Shown piece by piece: positions 18,030-27,368 of a stretch of DNA of 64,000 bases. Position numbers and translations under genes: made by a program. This DNA comes from an uncultured Acidobacteriaceae bacterium. Its GTDB lineage: Bacteria > Acidobacteriota > Terriglobia > Terriglobales > Acidobacteriaceae. The number at the start of each line of letters is the position of its first letter. The first letter of the stretch is position 1. The stretch is from positions 124,001 through 188,000 of the forward strand of contig CAIWFH010000081.1 in the NCBI GenBank assembly GCA_903911925.1. The letters run 5' to 3'. Under the pieces are notes generated by a model, which saw only the letters and a list, made by a program, of their open reading frames with translations, had not been told where the DNA came from and made no database searches.

Positions 18030-18613
18030 AGGCACTAATCCTGACATGGCTGTTCGCAAACTGGATCGAGCTAGCGGGCTTCGTCACCACCGCCGTCGGA
18101 ATCTGGCTCACGACCAAACGTTGGCTCATTTGCTGGCCCGTCGTCCTCGCAGCCGACATCTTCTACCTCGTGGTTTTCTTTCAGGCTCGTCTCTACTCCG
18201 ATACGCTGCTCCAGGTGTTCTTTATTGCCTTCACACTCTACGGCTGGTGGAACTGGTGGTGCGGCGTGCGTCAGGAAGGCGAAGTGCGTATCGCTCCGCT
18301 CGGCGCGAGGGCCCTCACCGTGGGCATTCTCGTCACCGCGGTTGCATCGCTGGCGCTCGGTTGGGAGATGACTCGTCTGCAAGCCTCGCTGCCGTATCTT
18401 GACGCCGCGCTTACTTGCTTCAGCCTGCTTGCGAGTTGGTGGCAGGCGCGCAGAAACATTGCCAACTGGTGGGCGTGGATTGCCATTGACGGCATCTACA
18501 TTGGAGAGTACGCATGGAAGCATCTTTGGCTCACCTCGGTGCTCTCCGTGATTCTCGTTGTGCTTGCCGTGATTGGCCTTCGCGATTGGCGTCGGGCTCC
18601 AACCACCGCCTAA
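18026..18613 (+). CDS. pnuT: PnuC-family vitamin transporter, predicted PnuT (thiamine)
   Basis: A 195-residue polytopic membrane protein with about seven helices. It shows PnuC-family features: WIELAGFVTTAVGIWLTTKR at the N-terminus, aromatic LYGWWNWWCG in the middle, and WAWIAIDGIYIGEYAWK near the C-terminus. PnuC proteins facilitate diffusion of a vitamin, and a kinase in the cell then traps it; PnuT is the thiamine-specific branch. The TPP riboswitch and adjacent kinase support thiamine. The start ATG overlaps the kinase stop (ATGA); the upstream open frame from 17960 is not needed. The 3' end overlaps the convergent dehydrogenase gene by 4 nt. Confidence 0.9.
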   Translation: MKALILTWLFANWIELAGFVTTAVGIWLTTKRWLICWPVVLAADIFYLVVFFQARLYSDTLLQVFFIAFTLYGWWNWWCGVRQEGEVRIAPLGARALTVGILVTAVASLALGWEMTRLQASLPYLDAALTCFSLLASWWQARRNIANWWAWIAIDGIYIGEYAWKHLWLTSVLSVILVVLAVIGLRDWRRAPTTA

Positions 18614-19581
18614 GTCGCCATCTGTACTGCGTTCTTCAGTGGCTCGCCTGCGATGTAGCGACGCAGCTCGCCAGCTGCATTGCGCAGCGAACGAGGCCCA
18701 AACTGCGGGCTCGATCCTGCAACGTGCGGCGTGAGCAGCAGGTTGGAGCAACTCCATAGCGGGTGCCCTTCCGGAAGCGGTTCAGGATCGGTAACGTCGA
18801 GAGCGGCGCGAATGTGGCCCGAGTGCAGTGCCGCGACGAGTGCATCCGTATCCATGATCGGCCCACGTGCGGCGTTCACCAGCAGTGTGCCTTGCTGCAT
18901 CAGGCCGATCTGGCGGCTGCCGATCAGGTGATGCGACTCAGGGGTAAGCGGCAGAATCAGCACCACCACCTGGGCCAGCGGCAGCAGGCTATCCAGTTCG
19001 CTTACCGCGTAAACCTTGGGTTCCGTGCGCGCGCTGCGTGCCACGCGCAAAAGTTCAACGCTAAATGGCGCGAGCATCCGCTCAATCTCTTTTCCAATTG
19101 CGCCGTGCCCTACCAGCAGCACAGTCTTGCCGGATAGCTCTTCGAGCATCACGGGAGGATACAGCGGGCGGTTGTCTCCAGTGATGACTGCATAGTTTGC
19201 GCTGGCTTCGAAACGGCGCTTCCATTGGCCGGATCGCTGCACGTCCATAAAGAACGGGACGTACTTGAGCATCGACAAGATCGCACCCACCGTCCACTCC
19301 GCTGTGGAGATGTTGTGCGCTCCGCGTCCGCTGCAGATGGTCACATGCGAGCCAACGGTTCCCGGAATCCACTCCGTGCCCGCCATCAGAGACAGCACCA
19401 GCCGCACTCGGCGCAAATGCGGCCAGATCCGCATCGCCCGCGCCGGATACGGATCGGGAATCCAGACGTCGACGTCCACGTCCTTATCCAAGCCATCGGG
19501 CAGGGGGACCATTTCGACTTCCTTTGGAAAGTCGCTGAGCATATCTGAAGGGAATACTGCGGGATATCCAACTCGTAGCAT
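18610..19581 (-). CDS. D-isomer-specific 2-hydroxyacid dehydrogenase
   Basis: A 323-residue NAD(P)-dependent oxidoreductase. The Rossmann motif is LLVGHGAIGKEIERML. The catalytic triad is visible: Arg in VNAARGPIMDTDAL, Glu in DVTDPEPLPEGHPLW and His in LTPHVAGSS. Substrates in this family include D-glycerate, D-lactate, glyoxylate and phosphoglycerate; the sequence does not decide. The N-terminal catalytic half is intact and the length is normal. It faces the thiamine operon tail to tail and is not obviously in an operon. Confidence 0.93.
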   Translation of the reverse strand: MLRVGYPAVFPSDMLSDFPKEVEMVPLPDGLDKDVDVDVWIPDPYPARAMRIWPHLRRVRLVLSLMAGTEWIPGTVGSHVTICSGRGAHNISTAEWTVGAILSMLKYVPFFMDVQRSGQWKRRFEASANYAVITGDNRPLYPPVMLEELSGKTVLLVGHGAIGKEIERMLAPFSVELLRVARSARTEPKVYAVSELDSLLPLAQVVVLILPLTPESHHLIGSRQIGLMQQGTLLVNAARGPIMDTDALVAALHSGHIRAALDVTDPEPLPEGHPLWSCSNLLLTPHVAGSSPQFGPRSLRNAAGELRRYIAGEPLKNAVQMAT

Positions 19582-19647
19582 GGCTGTTTTGTCCCGCGGC
19601 GTGCGGGCACCTCTTGTTCATGCTACCGCAGCCGCCAGGCCGCTCAC

Positions 19648-20409
19648 TCAGTACTTGTTATGGAAGAGCTTGTTATTCACATCCGGCCAGAATTCCTTCA
19701 CCAGATTCGAGACGCCATCCAGCCCCACCTGAATGACCCATCGCTGGCCCGTCTTGGTCCAGGTTCGCTCCTGTGCCGGATAGTAGAGTCCCGAAATGCC
19801 GGCGGCCGCGCCGTTGCCGACGATCTCAGACAAGTTGGGGCTTCGTCCGCCGCTATCGGTGCGCGTGATGAAGAGCCTCGAAACCGCGTACCCGGTTCGC
19901 TTGAAAACTCCGCCGCGTTCCAGTGTGTAGTAGCGCGGATCCTCACGCGAAGCCACCGGCATCAGGAACTCGGTCCACAGGTTGCCGTTCAGGGTATCGG
20001 CAAAGCTATGCCAGTAATAACGTGCGTAAGCGGGGGCGCCAGAGTGAAATTCAGGGTACGATCCCTCAGCCTGCGATACCCCGGCCAGGATGCCCACGTA
20101 GATGAAGCTTGAATAGTCGAAGCTGTCCTCCAGGGTCAGTTTCAGCTTTTCGTGCGGCGAAAGAGGCGGCAGCTTCTCATCTACGCCGACTGAACGGAAG
20201 TTGGGAATAATGCCCAGAATGCGCCGCGTCTGCTTTCCTTCAAACCTCTCTGGTTGAGATGTTTGCGCCGGCCGCGGCGCGTCCGGCAGCGGGCCTGCAA
20301 CTGGTGCAGACCTTGGTTCTGACTGCGGCGGGGGCCCTGGCTGCGCCTGCAATTGGAATGCCCAAGCGCCGGCCACCAGTAGAAATGGAAGAATTGTTCG
20401 TCCAACCAT
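19648..20409 (-). CDS. Conserved secreted/outer-membrane hypothetical protein
   Basis: A 253-residue protein of a kind often seen in Terriglobia genomes and without known function. A signal peptide (LPFLLVAGAWAFQLQAQ) is followed by a Pro-rich linker (PGPPPQSEPRSAPVAGPLPD). The core has many aromatic residues: RRILGIIPNFRSV, DSFDYSSFIYVGILAGVSQ, YARYYWHSFADTLNG and REDPRYYTLERGG. The alternating aromatic pattern and C-terminal Tyr suggest a membrane-associated beta-rich protein. No enzymatic motif is seen. It stands alone. Confidence 0.75.
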   Translation of the reverse strand: MVGRTILPFLLVAGAWAFQLQAQPGPPPQSEPRSAPVAGPLPDAPRPAQTSQPERFEGKQTRRILGIIPNFRSVGVDEKLPPLSPHEKLKLTLEDSFDYSSFIYVGILAGVSQAEGSYPEFHSGAPAYARYYWHSFADTLNGNLWTEFLMPVASREDPRYYTLERGGVFKRTGYAVSRLFITRTDSGGRSPNLSEIVGNGAAAGISGLYYPAQERTWTKTGQRWVIQVGLDGVSNLVKEFWPDVNNKLFHNKY

Positions 20410-20659
20410 ATGAAAGCGCTGCCCCCGAGGTTGTGGATAAGATGAAGAACCGAATTAGTGCCAGGCCTGAATGACCTGTACTCAACTCAGATGCTCAATC
20501 CCAGCAAGGGGATTCTGTTGTAATTGCGGTAGACCGCGGATTGCCGCGTGATTGCGGGATTGACGAATCACGTTCAAAGAAATTAGGCCGGCTGCCTCCC
20601 GAACGGGTCTGGTTGAGTCATGCTATATCAATGAGAGCTTTCGCCCCCGGACAAGATTC

Positions 20660-21811
20660 ATGCGCCTGATGCCAGGCAAAACGTGGTCGCAGCAACAACT
20701 TGCGGTCAAACTGCGAGTGACCCCGCCTGCACACGAGGGTCTCTTCACATTGGAGCGGCGGCGACTTTTGATTCACGCAGCCAAGACCGCGTTGGCGGCC
20801 GCCCTTTGCTGGTGGCTTGCACTCCGATTCGGCCTGCACGATGGCTACTGGGGCGCGATCAGCGCCATCATCGTTCTGCAATCCAACTTCGGCGCCACCA
20901 TTTCCGCATCCCGCGATCGCATTCTGGGAACGCTGCTCGGCACGCTCCTTGGCTTTTCGTTTTCACTCTTCGGCGTCCTGCCATGGAATTACATTCTCGC
21001 CGTACTGGTGGCAGTGATCGTCTGCGGCTTGCTTGGCCTTCGCAGCAGTTCGCGCCTGGCCGGAGTCACCATCACGATTGTGATGCTGGTTCAGAAAACC
21101 GGCCCGCGTTGGGGGCTTGCGCTGGACCGGGTGAGCGAAGTGTTCATCGGCATTGTGGTGGCAATTGCCATCTCAACTTTCGTGTTCCCGGATCGCGCAA
21201 GGCTCCGTTTGCGCGATGGACTGGCGCAGGAGTTTCTGGTCCTGAGCGCCTTTTTTGAAGACATTATCGAAGGGTTTCGCGGTGCGCCCGCAGCAAACCT
21301 GGCCGCTCTCCGCCGCGATGCTCTGGACATGCTGCGCAGCAACAATCAACTGCTTGAGGCCGCCCGCAATGAACCGGCCGGCGGACCTGGCTGGCGGGAG
21401 GGATTGGGGATGCTGGCGCAGTTTGGCCGTTCGCTCTTTGACGCATTAGTCGCGCTTGAGTTCAGTGTCAAAGACAGCCACGAGGATGGCTACGCACAGC
21501 AACTGGAGCCCGCATTGGGCAAACTGGCGCTCGACATTCGCACCGGCTTCCACCATGTGGCGAGTTGCATTCACAACTGGCGCTTTAATATTCCGCCGCC
21601 AGACTTGAGTCTTGAGGAGGATATCGCGCAACTGGAATCGCGGCTGAGTGAAGTGCGTCCAACCGGATTTCAGTTCTCCCAGGCCGAAATTCTCCGCGCC
21701 TACTCCGTGCAACTGCATCTCAAGCAAGTAGCGCGTCTGTTACGTGCCTCGCGGGTTGAGACCAGCTGCGCCATCGGCGAATCCGATCAGACCGCGAGCA
21801 ACTCTGTGTAG
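20660..21811 (+). CDS. FUSC-family (fusaric acid resistance/aromatic exporter) membrane protein
   Basis: A 383-residue protein. The N-terminal half has about six membrane helices of the FUSC type (LIHAAKTALAAALCWWLALR, GYWGAISAIIVLQSNFGATI, then SRDRILGTLLGTLLGF). The C-terminal half is soluble and helical (RDGLAQEFLVLSAFFEDIIE onward). The WGAISAIIVLQ and RILGTLLG motifs are typical. These proteins are thought to export aromatic acids or other small hydrophobic compounds; partners (HlyD-type) are not adjacent. Its 3' end overlaps the convergent hisA gene by 25 nt. Confidence 0.88.
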   Translation: MRLMPGKTWSQQQLAVKLRVTPPAHEGLFTLERRRLLIHAAKTALAAALCWWLALRFGLHDGYWGAISAIIVLQSNFGATISASRDRILGTLLGTLLGFSFSLFGVLPWNYILAVLVAVIVCGLLGLRSSSRLAGVTITIVMLVQKTGPRWGLALDRVSEVFIGIVVAIAISTFVFPDRARLRLRDGLAQEFLVLSAFFEDIIEGFRGAPAANLAALRRDALDMLRSNNQLLEAARNEPAGGPGWREGLGMLAQFGRSLFDALVALEFSVKDSHEDGYAQQLEPALGKLALDIRTGFHHVASCIHNWRFNIPPPDLSLEEDIAQLESRLSEVRPTGFQFSQAEILRAYSVQLHLKQVARLLRASRVETSCAIGESDQTASNSV

Positions 21812-22464
21812 ACCGCCATGCCTACCACGGCATCGGCGCCCAACGCATCCAGGGCATCCACTTCCTGCTGGCTGCGAATGCCGCCGGCCACGATCAATTG
21901 CTTCGCGGTCAGCTTGCGCAAACGCCCAGCTGTGTCGATGGGGAACCCGCCCATCAACCCTTCGCCGTCCACATGCGTGTAAAGAAACGCGGCGGCATAC
22001 GGCTCAAGCTGCGGTATCGCCTCGTCGGGCGTAAGTTCCACTTGCGCTTTCCAACCTTTCACGGCGATGCGTCCGTTCTTGGTGTCGATGCCGGCCACGA
22101 TATGCTCCGCGCCGACGCTGGCGGCAAGTTCGGCGGCAAACCCCATGTTCACCGTGCCCTTGTCAGTGAAGAGCGCAGAGCCAATGATGACGCGCTTCGC
22201 CCCGCCATCCAGCACTTGCCGCGCGCGCTCGACGGAGTGAATTCCGCCGCCAGCTTGCACGGGGAGCCGCTTCGCAATCTGCGCGACAAGTGATGAGTTC
22301 TCGCCTTGCCGCATGGCCGCATCCAGATCGATCAACTGGACAAGTGGGAAGCGAGAGAATTTCTCGATCCAATATTCGAAGTCATCGAATGCGAGGCGCA
22401 GTTTCTCGCCCTGCACCAGTTGGACAATGCGCCCGCCCAGCAAGTCAATGGAAGGAATCAACAT
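21787..22464 (-). CDS. hisA: HisA, phosphoribosylformimino-AICAR-phosphate isomerase
   Basis: A 225-residue (beta/alpha)8 enzyme of histidine synthesis that isomerises ProFAR to PRFAR. Visible features are the N-terminal Asp in [19 protein letters not shown], phosphate-binding QAGGGIHS and [12 protein letters not shown], and the second catalytic Asp region in [17 protein letters not shown]. It is slightly shorter than the usual 240-245 residues. It is the last gene of the his operon and its start overlaps hisF by 7 nt. Confidence 0.95.
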   Translation of the reverse strand: MLIPSIDLLGGRIVQLVQGEKLRLAFDDFEYWIEKFSRFPLVQLIDLDAAMRQGENSSLVAQIAKRLPVQAGGGIHSVERARQVLDGGAKRVIIGSALFTDKGTVNMGFAAELAASVGAEHIVAGIDTKNGRIAVKGWKAQVELTPDEAIPQLEPYAAAFLYTHVDGEGLMGGFPIDTAGRLRKLTAKQLIVAGGIRSQQEVDALDALGADAVVGMAVYTELLAV

Positions 22465-23237
22465 GGCAACCTCACTGCAACACCGGCCTTGGCCAGCTCT
22501 TCTTTAAGTGATCGCGCGCTGGATAAGCCGAAGTGAAAAATGCTCGCCGCAAGCGCCGCATCGGCCTTGCCGCGCCCGAACACATCCACAAAATGATCTA
22601 CGGTCCCCGCCCCTCCCGAAGCGATAACCGGAATGCCCACCGCCTCGCTCACTGCCGCTGTGAGTTCGCAGTCGAAGCCGGTGCGCATGCCGTCGGAATT
22701 CATCGAAGTAAGCAGAATTTCCCCCGCGCCGCGTGCTTCTGCTTCGCGCGCCCACTCCACTACGCGCCGGCCTGCCAGCTTGCGCCCGCCTTGCACGTAC
22801 ACCTGCGCGTCGCGCACCGGATCGGCAGCATCGGGATCGCGCCTTGCGTCAATTGCAACCACGACCGCCTGCGCGCCAAAACTGCGGCCAATGGCGTCAA
22901 TCAACGTGGGGTCTGCCAGGGCAGCGGAGTTCACGCTCACCTTGTCCGCGCCGGCCTCAAACACCTGCGCCGCATCGTCGGCCGTGCGGATTCCGCCGCC
23001 GACACAAAAAGGGACGAACAACTCGCGCGCCGTTCTGCGCACCGTGTCGAGTAGCGTGGCGCGGCCTTCGTGCGTAGCCGTGATGTCCAGCAGAACAATC
23101 TCGTCCGCGCCGTCGTGGGCGTGACGCACAGCCTGCGTTGCCGGATCACCCGCGTCGACGATGTCTACAAACTGCACTCCCTTGACGACGCGGCCGTCAT
23201 GCACATCGAGGCAGGCGATGATTCGCTTGGTTAGCAT
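22458..23237 (-). CDS. hisF: HisF, imidazole glycerol phosphate synthase cyclase subunit
   Basis: A 259-residue (beta/alpha)8 barrel that uses ammonia delivered by HisH to convert PRFAR to imidazole glycerol phosphate and AICAR. Family features: [20 protein letters not shown] with catalytic Asp, [22 protein letters not shown], the second catalytic Asp in [17 protein letters not shown], and IASGGAG. It is normal in length. It overlaps the upstream YcxB-like gene by 7 nt and hisA by 7 nt. HisH is separated from it by the inserted gene. Confidence 0.97.
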   Translation of the reverse strand: MLTKRIIACLDVHDGRVVKGVQFVDIVDAGDPATQAVRHAHDGADEIVLLDITATHEGRATLLDTVRRTARELFVPFCVGGGIRTADDAAQVFEAGADKVSVNSAALADPTLIDAIGRSFGAQAVVVAIDARRDPDAADPVRDAQVYVQGGRKLAGRRVVEWAREAEARGAGEILLTSMNSDGMRTGFDCELTAAVSEAVGIPVIASGGAGTVDHFVDVFGRGKADAALAASIFHFGLSSARSLKEELAKAGVAVRLPC

Positions 23238-23764
23238 TTCTGTTTCCTTGGCATGTTGCGAGCGACGAGTTCGTCGAGTTCGTCGCGCTGGGCAGGCGTT
23301 AATACCTTGGTGGGGAAAAACAGGAATTTCTTTCGAGCGACATAAAGCAAAGTGATTCTTTCGGTTTGGGCAAAATCTAGAATTGCACTCCAGAAGAGTT
23401 TCCCCTCGCTCACGCCAGGATTTTCCGAGCGGATGCCCTGTTCATCGATTTCCAAGTTGATGGTTGGAATCGCCTTAGAGTTCAGGAAGATACGCTTGAA
23501 ACATATGCGAACATCGGGAATCCGAGCCAGCGGTAAAGCAACAGAGAGAAAGAGCAGGATGCCCTTCGCGAAAAGCAGGTCTGAAGACAACTCGACCTTG
23601 GCAACCATCTTGAGCAAAAGAATCGCAATCAATCCGCCCAATGCCATGACGGGCAAACCGACGTATATGAGTCCGAAGACGAGACTCCTCGTAAAGCTTA
23701 GCTTTCTGTGAAGTCGAATCGCCGATATGTAATCTGGAAGCGAAAGAGTGTACATGACTTTCAT
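23231..23764 (-). CDS. YcxB-like membrane protein inserted in the his operon
   Basis: A 177-residue protein between hisH and hisF. Two hydrophobic segments ([20 protein letters not shown] and [12 protein letters not shown]) are followed by a cytoplasmic C-terminus. That region looks like a YcxB domain: [20 protein letters not shown], then [20 protein letters not shown], then [20 protein letters not shown]. YcxB-like proteins have no established function. It overlaps hisH by 4 nt (ATGA) and hisF by 7 nt, so it is embedded in the operon and translationally coupled. Base composition is visibly more AT-rich than the flanking his genes, which suggests a later insertion. Confidence 0.72.
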   Translation of the reverse strand: MKVMYTLSLPDYISAIRLHRKLSFTRSLVFGLIYVGLPVMALGGLIAILLLKMVAKVELSSDLLFAKGILLFLSVALPLARIPDVRICFKRIFLNSKAIPTINLEIDEQGIRSENPGVSEGKLFWSAILDFAQTERITLLYVARKKFLFFPTKVLTPAQRDELDELVARNMPRKQKC

Positions 23765-24366
23765 CGTTCAACCTCGAGAAAATTGCGGAGAATCTTAAGC
23801 CCGGTTGCGCCGGATTTTTCCGGATGAAACTGTACGCCCATCACATTGCCTCGCTCCACCGCCGAAGAAAACGGTTCAATATACTTTGTTGTTCCCGCAG
23901 TGTCAGCGGTGACCGGCGCTTTGTAGGAATGCGTGAAGTAGACAAACTCGCCGGGCTCAACTCCCGCCAGCAAACGCGAACCGCTGCGAACGTCGAGAGA
24001 ATTCCAGCCAACGTGCGGCACCTTCTCATTGCTTTCAGAAAAGCGCGTGCAGCTCTCTGCGAATTGGCCAAGTCCAGGTTGCCCCGGCGCTTCGCCTGAT
24101 CCGGCGTAGAGCCATTGCATACCTACGCAAATGCCGAGGAATGGAACACCACGCCCGATTGCCGCACGAATGGTCGCAGTGAGGCCGGTAGCATCAAGCC
24201 GCTCCGTCGCCGCGAAGTGACCCACGCCTGGGAGAACGATTCGCTCTGCTCCTTCAACCAGTGCGAGGTCGCTGTCTGTCACTTCAGCGTCGGCGCCCAG
24301 GTGCCGCAGCGCCTTCAGCACTGAAGTCAGATTGCCCGCCTTGTAATCGATGACCGTTACGCGCAT
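23761..24366 (-). CDS. hisH: HisH, imidazole glycerol phosphate synthase glutaminase subunit
   Basis: A 201-residue class I glutamine amidotransferase that hydrolyses glutamine and channels ammonia to HisF. The nucleophile is Cys in PFLGICVGMQWLYAGS; His and Glu are in VMGVQFHPEKSG. The oxyanion region GVGHFAATERLD is present. It starts at ATG 24366-24364, touching the hisB stop, and ends inside the start of the YcxB-like gene. Confidence 0.96.
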   Translation of the reverse strand: MRVTVIDYKAGNLTSVLKALRHLGADAEVTDSDLALVEGAERIVLPGVGHFAATERLDATGLTATIRAAIGRGVPFLGICVGMQWLYAGSGEAPGQPGLGQFAESCTRFSESNEKVPHVGWNSLDVRSGSRLLAGVEPGEFVYFTHSYKAPVTADTAGTTKYIEPFSSAVERGNVMGVQFHPEKSGATGLKILRNFLEVER

Positions 24367-24980
24367 CAGAGCAGTCCCTTTGTTGATGGCAGCATCTCGC
24401 CGAGCTGTTTGTCCTTCGAGCAGGCAACGCGCAGCGCCCGTGCAAAGGCTTTGAAGATCGCCTCGATCTTGTGATGATTCGAGCGGCCGTACATGGTTTT
24501 CACGTGCACGTTGGCGCGTGCGCCGCGCGCAAAGCCCTCAAAGAAATCGGTCACCAGTTCGGTTTGCAAGTCGCCGACCAGGCGCGTGCGCACCTTGGTC
24601 TCGACAGCAAACGCCGCACGTCCGCTAAGGTCTACAGCGGCAATGGCCAGCGACTCGTCCATGGGCATCAGAAAATATCCGGCGCGCAAGATGCCGCGCT
24701 TGTCACCCAATGCGCGGTCGAAAGCCTCTCCCAGCGCAATGCCCACGTCTTCCACGGTGTGATGCTGATCCACATCCAGGTCGCCATCGCAGGTGAGGTC
24801 AAGATTGAAAGCGCCATGCCGCGTGAACAACTCCAGCATGTGATCGAAGAAGCGAATGCCGGTCTTGATCTTGTATCGGCCCTCGCCTTCCACCGTCAGC
24901 TTGATGGCGATGCGTGTCTCCGTGGTATTGCGCTCAAAGCCGGCCGCGCGTTTTTTCGCGCTTTTCTTACCCGTCGTCAT
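24366..24980 (-). CDS. hisB: HisB, imidazoleglycerol-phosphate dehydratase
   Basis: A 204-residue monofunctional IGP dehydratase (no phosphatase domain). Metal-binding motifs [16 protein letters not shown] and [18 protein letters not shown] are present; the second is usually NHHxxE, matched here. [13 protein letters not shown] and the C-terminal LPSTKG are also typical. The first 15 residues are basic and variable. It overlaps hisC by 4 nt (ATGA). Confidence 0.96.
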   Translation of the reverse strand: MTTGKKSAKKRAAGFERNTTETRIAIKLTVEGEGRYKIKTGIRFFDHMLELFTRHGAFNLDLTCDGDLDVDQHHTVEDVGIALGEAFDRALGDKRGILRAGYFLMPMDESLAIAAVDLSGRAAFAVETKVRTRLVGDLQTELVTDFFEGFARGARANVHVKTMYGRSNHHKIEAIFKAFARALRVACSKDKQLGEMLPSTKGLL

Positions 24981-26074
24981 TGTGCCTCGGTTCCGGCCCG
25001 CAATACGGCCAGTGTTTCATTCAACGCCGCGGCGGCTTGCCGCATTTGCTCGCGTGTCCCGATGGTGATGCGTACGCGCCCGTCGCAACCAGGATCGCTG
25101 GAGCGGTCGCGTACCAGCACGCCCGCCTCGCGCATGAGGTGCGTAAACTCCCTATGCCGCGGGCCAATATCAGCCAATACAAAATTCGCGCGGCTCGGCC
25201 AGTGGCGAACACCCGCAGCATCGAGAGCCGCCTCAAACTCCGCGCGCCCGGCGTTCACTTCGCCAACATACCAATCGAGATAAACGGTGTCTTCCAGCGC
25301 CGGAGGCAGACATGCCAGCGCCAGCGAGTTCACGCTATAAGGTGACAGTACGCGCCTCACCCAGCGCATCAACTCGACAGGGCCAGCCAGCAATCCGATA
25401 CGCAAACCAGCCAGACCGTATGCTTTTGAAAAGGTTCGCGCCACGATGAGGTTGGGAATCGTCCCGATCAAGTCGACGACCGTCTCGCCACAGAAATGAA
25501 AGTACGCCTCGTCCACCAGTACCAGCGCGTGTGGCGCTCGGCGGGCGATCTCCAACAGCTGATCGCGCGTGGCCATGGATCCCGAAGGGCTGTTGGGATT
25601 GGCGATGGCGACGATCTTGGTGCGCGGCGTGATGGCTGCCAGCATGCGCTCGAAAGGGAACCGCAAATCGTTCGCGGCTTGAACAGCTACAACCCTCGCG
25701 TCCGTCGCCGATGCGTAAACCTCGTACATCGTATACGTGGGCACGGGCAATAGCAGTTCGTCGCCCGCTTCGAGAAAAGTCTCGAATAGCACATGGATGG
25801 CTTCGTCCACGCCATTGGTCAACGCCACCTGCTGTGGCGCAAGTCCAAGATGCGCGGCCACTATGGCTTCAACCGGCTCGCGTTCGGGATAGCGCGTCAG
25901 GCTGCCCGCCGAGATGCCGGCAAGGACTTCACGCACTTTCGGCGAGCAGGCAAGCGCGTTCTCATTGAAGTCCAGCCGCAGTGCGTCGCGGCAGCCCAGA
26001 GGCGGGTGATACTCCTTCATGGCCTGCACGCGCGCGCGCGGGCTTGGATATACGGCGATTGCAGTCTCAGCCAC
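24977..26074 (-). CDS. hisC: HisC, histidinol-phosphate aminotransferase
   Basis: A 365-residue PLP-dependent fold-type I aminotransferase that converts imidazole acetol phosphate to histidinol phosphate. The PLP lysine lies in [40 protein letters not shown] and VDEAYFHF are typical. I choose the GTG at 26074-26072 because AAGGAGG lies just upstream and the protein then starts at the normal place; the longer frame to 26137 would overlap hisD heavily. The overlap with hisD is 8 nt. Confidence 0.95.
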   Translation of the reverse strand: MAETAIAVYPSPRARVQAMKEYHPPLGCRDALRLDFNENALACSPKVREVLAGISAGSLTRYPEREPVEAIVAAHLGLAPQQVALTNGVDEAIHVLFETFLEAGDELLLPVPTYTMYEVYASATDARVVAVQAANDLRFPFERMLAAITPRTKIVAIANPNSPSGSMATRDQLLEIARRAPHALVLVDEAYFHFCGETVVDLIGTIPNLIVARTFSKAYGLAGLRIGLLAGPVELMRWVRRVLSPYSVNSLALACLPPALEDTVYLDWYVGEVNAGRAEFEAALDAAGVRHWPSRANFVLADIGPRHREFTHLMREAGVLVRDRSSDPGCDGRVRITIGTREQMRQAAAALNETLAVLRAGTEAQ

Positions 26075-27356
26075 GGGTCCTCCTTGTGCGCGGAATCCTG
26101 CGCAATCGCTTGCGAATTGCTTCCGTGTGCCCCACAAGCCCTTCGGCCTCGGCCAGCAGCGCAGCTTGCGGGCCCAGCGCGCGCATTCCAGCCGCCGAAT
26201 ACTCCTGCACCGTAATCAGCTTGACGAAATCGTTCACGCTCAACCCGCCTCGTACCCGCGCCATGCCGCCCGTCGGCAGCGTGTGGTTGGGGCCGGAAAT
26301 GTAATCGCCCATAGGCTGCGCGGACCATCGCCCAATAAACACAGAGCCCGCGTTCTGAACCCAGTTAACATCGCTTGCCGCATCCACTGTCAGATGTTCC
26401 GGAGCAATGCGGTTCGTGATTTGCCGCGCTTCCTCAACATCCCGCGCAACAATAACCAGGCCATTGTGATCGAGAGCTTCGCGTGCGACCACGTTGTCAC
26501 GGCTGCGCAGCTTAGCCTCTGCAGTCACTTCTTTGGCCAGGTCAGCGCGCGTGGTAATAAAAATCGCCAACGCCTCCGGATCGTGCTCAGCCTGGGCCAC
26601 AAGATCGGATGCGATATCGGCCGCGTTGCCTCTCTCGCTGGTGACAACAATCTCCGTGGGGCCGGCCAGCATATCGATTGCGCAATCAAAAGCAACGATG
26701 CGCTTGGCTGCGGTGACGTACAGATTGCCCGGACCAACGATCTTGTCAACGCGTGAAACGCTTGAGGTTCCGTAGGCCAACGCGGCCACGGCATGTGCGC
26801 CGCCCAGGCGATAGAACTCCGTGATGCCCAGCAGGTACGCGGCGGCCAGCGTTTCCCGCGCAGGCTTGGGCGATACTACTGCGATACGCTTGACGCCCGC
26901 CACTTGCGCCGGAATCACTGTCATTAAAAGAGTAGAGGGCAGGGGATGGCGGCCGCTGGGCACATAGCAACCCACCGACCCGAGCGGCCGTACAAGCTGG
27001 CCGGTGGTCAGGCCGTCGAGAAGCAAATCGCTCCAAGACTCCGGCAGTTGCCGAACCGCAAATCCGCGAATCTGCTCGGTTGCGGTTTCAAGTGCCTCGC
27101 GCAGTGCTGGATCGATTGCCTCCCATGCCGCCGCCATTTCATCTGTCGTTACGCGTACGGCGGCCACGTCTGTGAGACCGTCAAATTCTGCCGCGTAGCG
27201 CAGCAGTGCACGATCACCCCGTCGGCGCACATCGGTCACGATGCGCCGCACAGTGGGCAGAACGGAGTCAAGCGCCGCACCGCCGCGCCGTTCAAGTCCG
27301 GCGATCACACCTTCCGTTTGTTGCGCGCCGCGGCCTTTGGTTCGAATCAGCTTCAT
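26067..27356 (-). CDS. hisD: HisD, histidinol dehydrogenase
   Basis: A 429-residue zinc-dependent enzyme that oxidises histidinol twice to histidine. Typical features: GCYVPSGRHPLPSTLLMTVI, VDKIVGPGNLYVTAAKR, DMLAGPTEIVV, DLVAQAEHDPEA, and the catalytic EH pair in NRIAPEHLTVDA followed by GPNHTLPTGGMARVRGGLSV. The length is normal. It starts 12 nt after hisG. Confidence 0.97.
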   Translation of the reverse strand: MKLIRTKGRGAQQTEGVIAGLERRGGAALDSVLPTVRRIVTDVRRRGDRALLRYAAEFDGLTDVAAVRVTTDEMAAAWEAIDPALREALETATEQIRGFAVRQLPESWSDLLLDGLTTGQLVRPLGSVGCYVPSGRHPLPSTLLMTVIPAQVAGVKRIAVVSPKPARETLAAAYLLGITEFYRLGGAHAVAALAYGTSSVSRVDKIVGPGNLYVTAAKRIVAFDCAIDMLAGPTEIVVTSERGNAADIASDLVAQAEHDPEALAIFITTRADLAKEVTAEAKLRSRDNVVAREALDHNGLVIVARDVEEARQITNRIAPEHLTVDAASDVNWVQNAGSVFIGRWSAQPMGDYISGPNHTLPTGGMARVRGGLSVNDFVKLITVQEYSAAGMRALGPQAALLAEAEGLVGHTEAIRKRLRRIPRTRRTRG

Positions 27357-27368
27357 CGCTGCCCCTAT

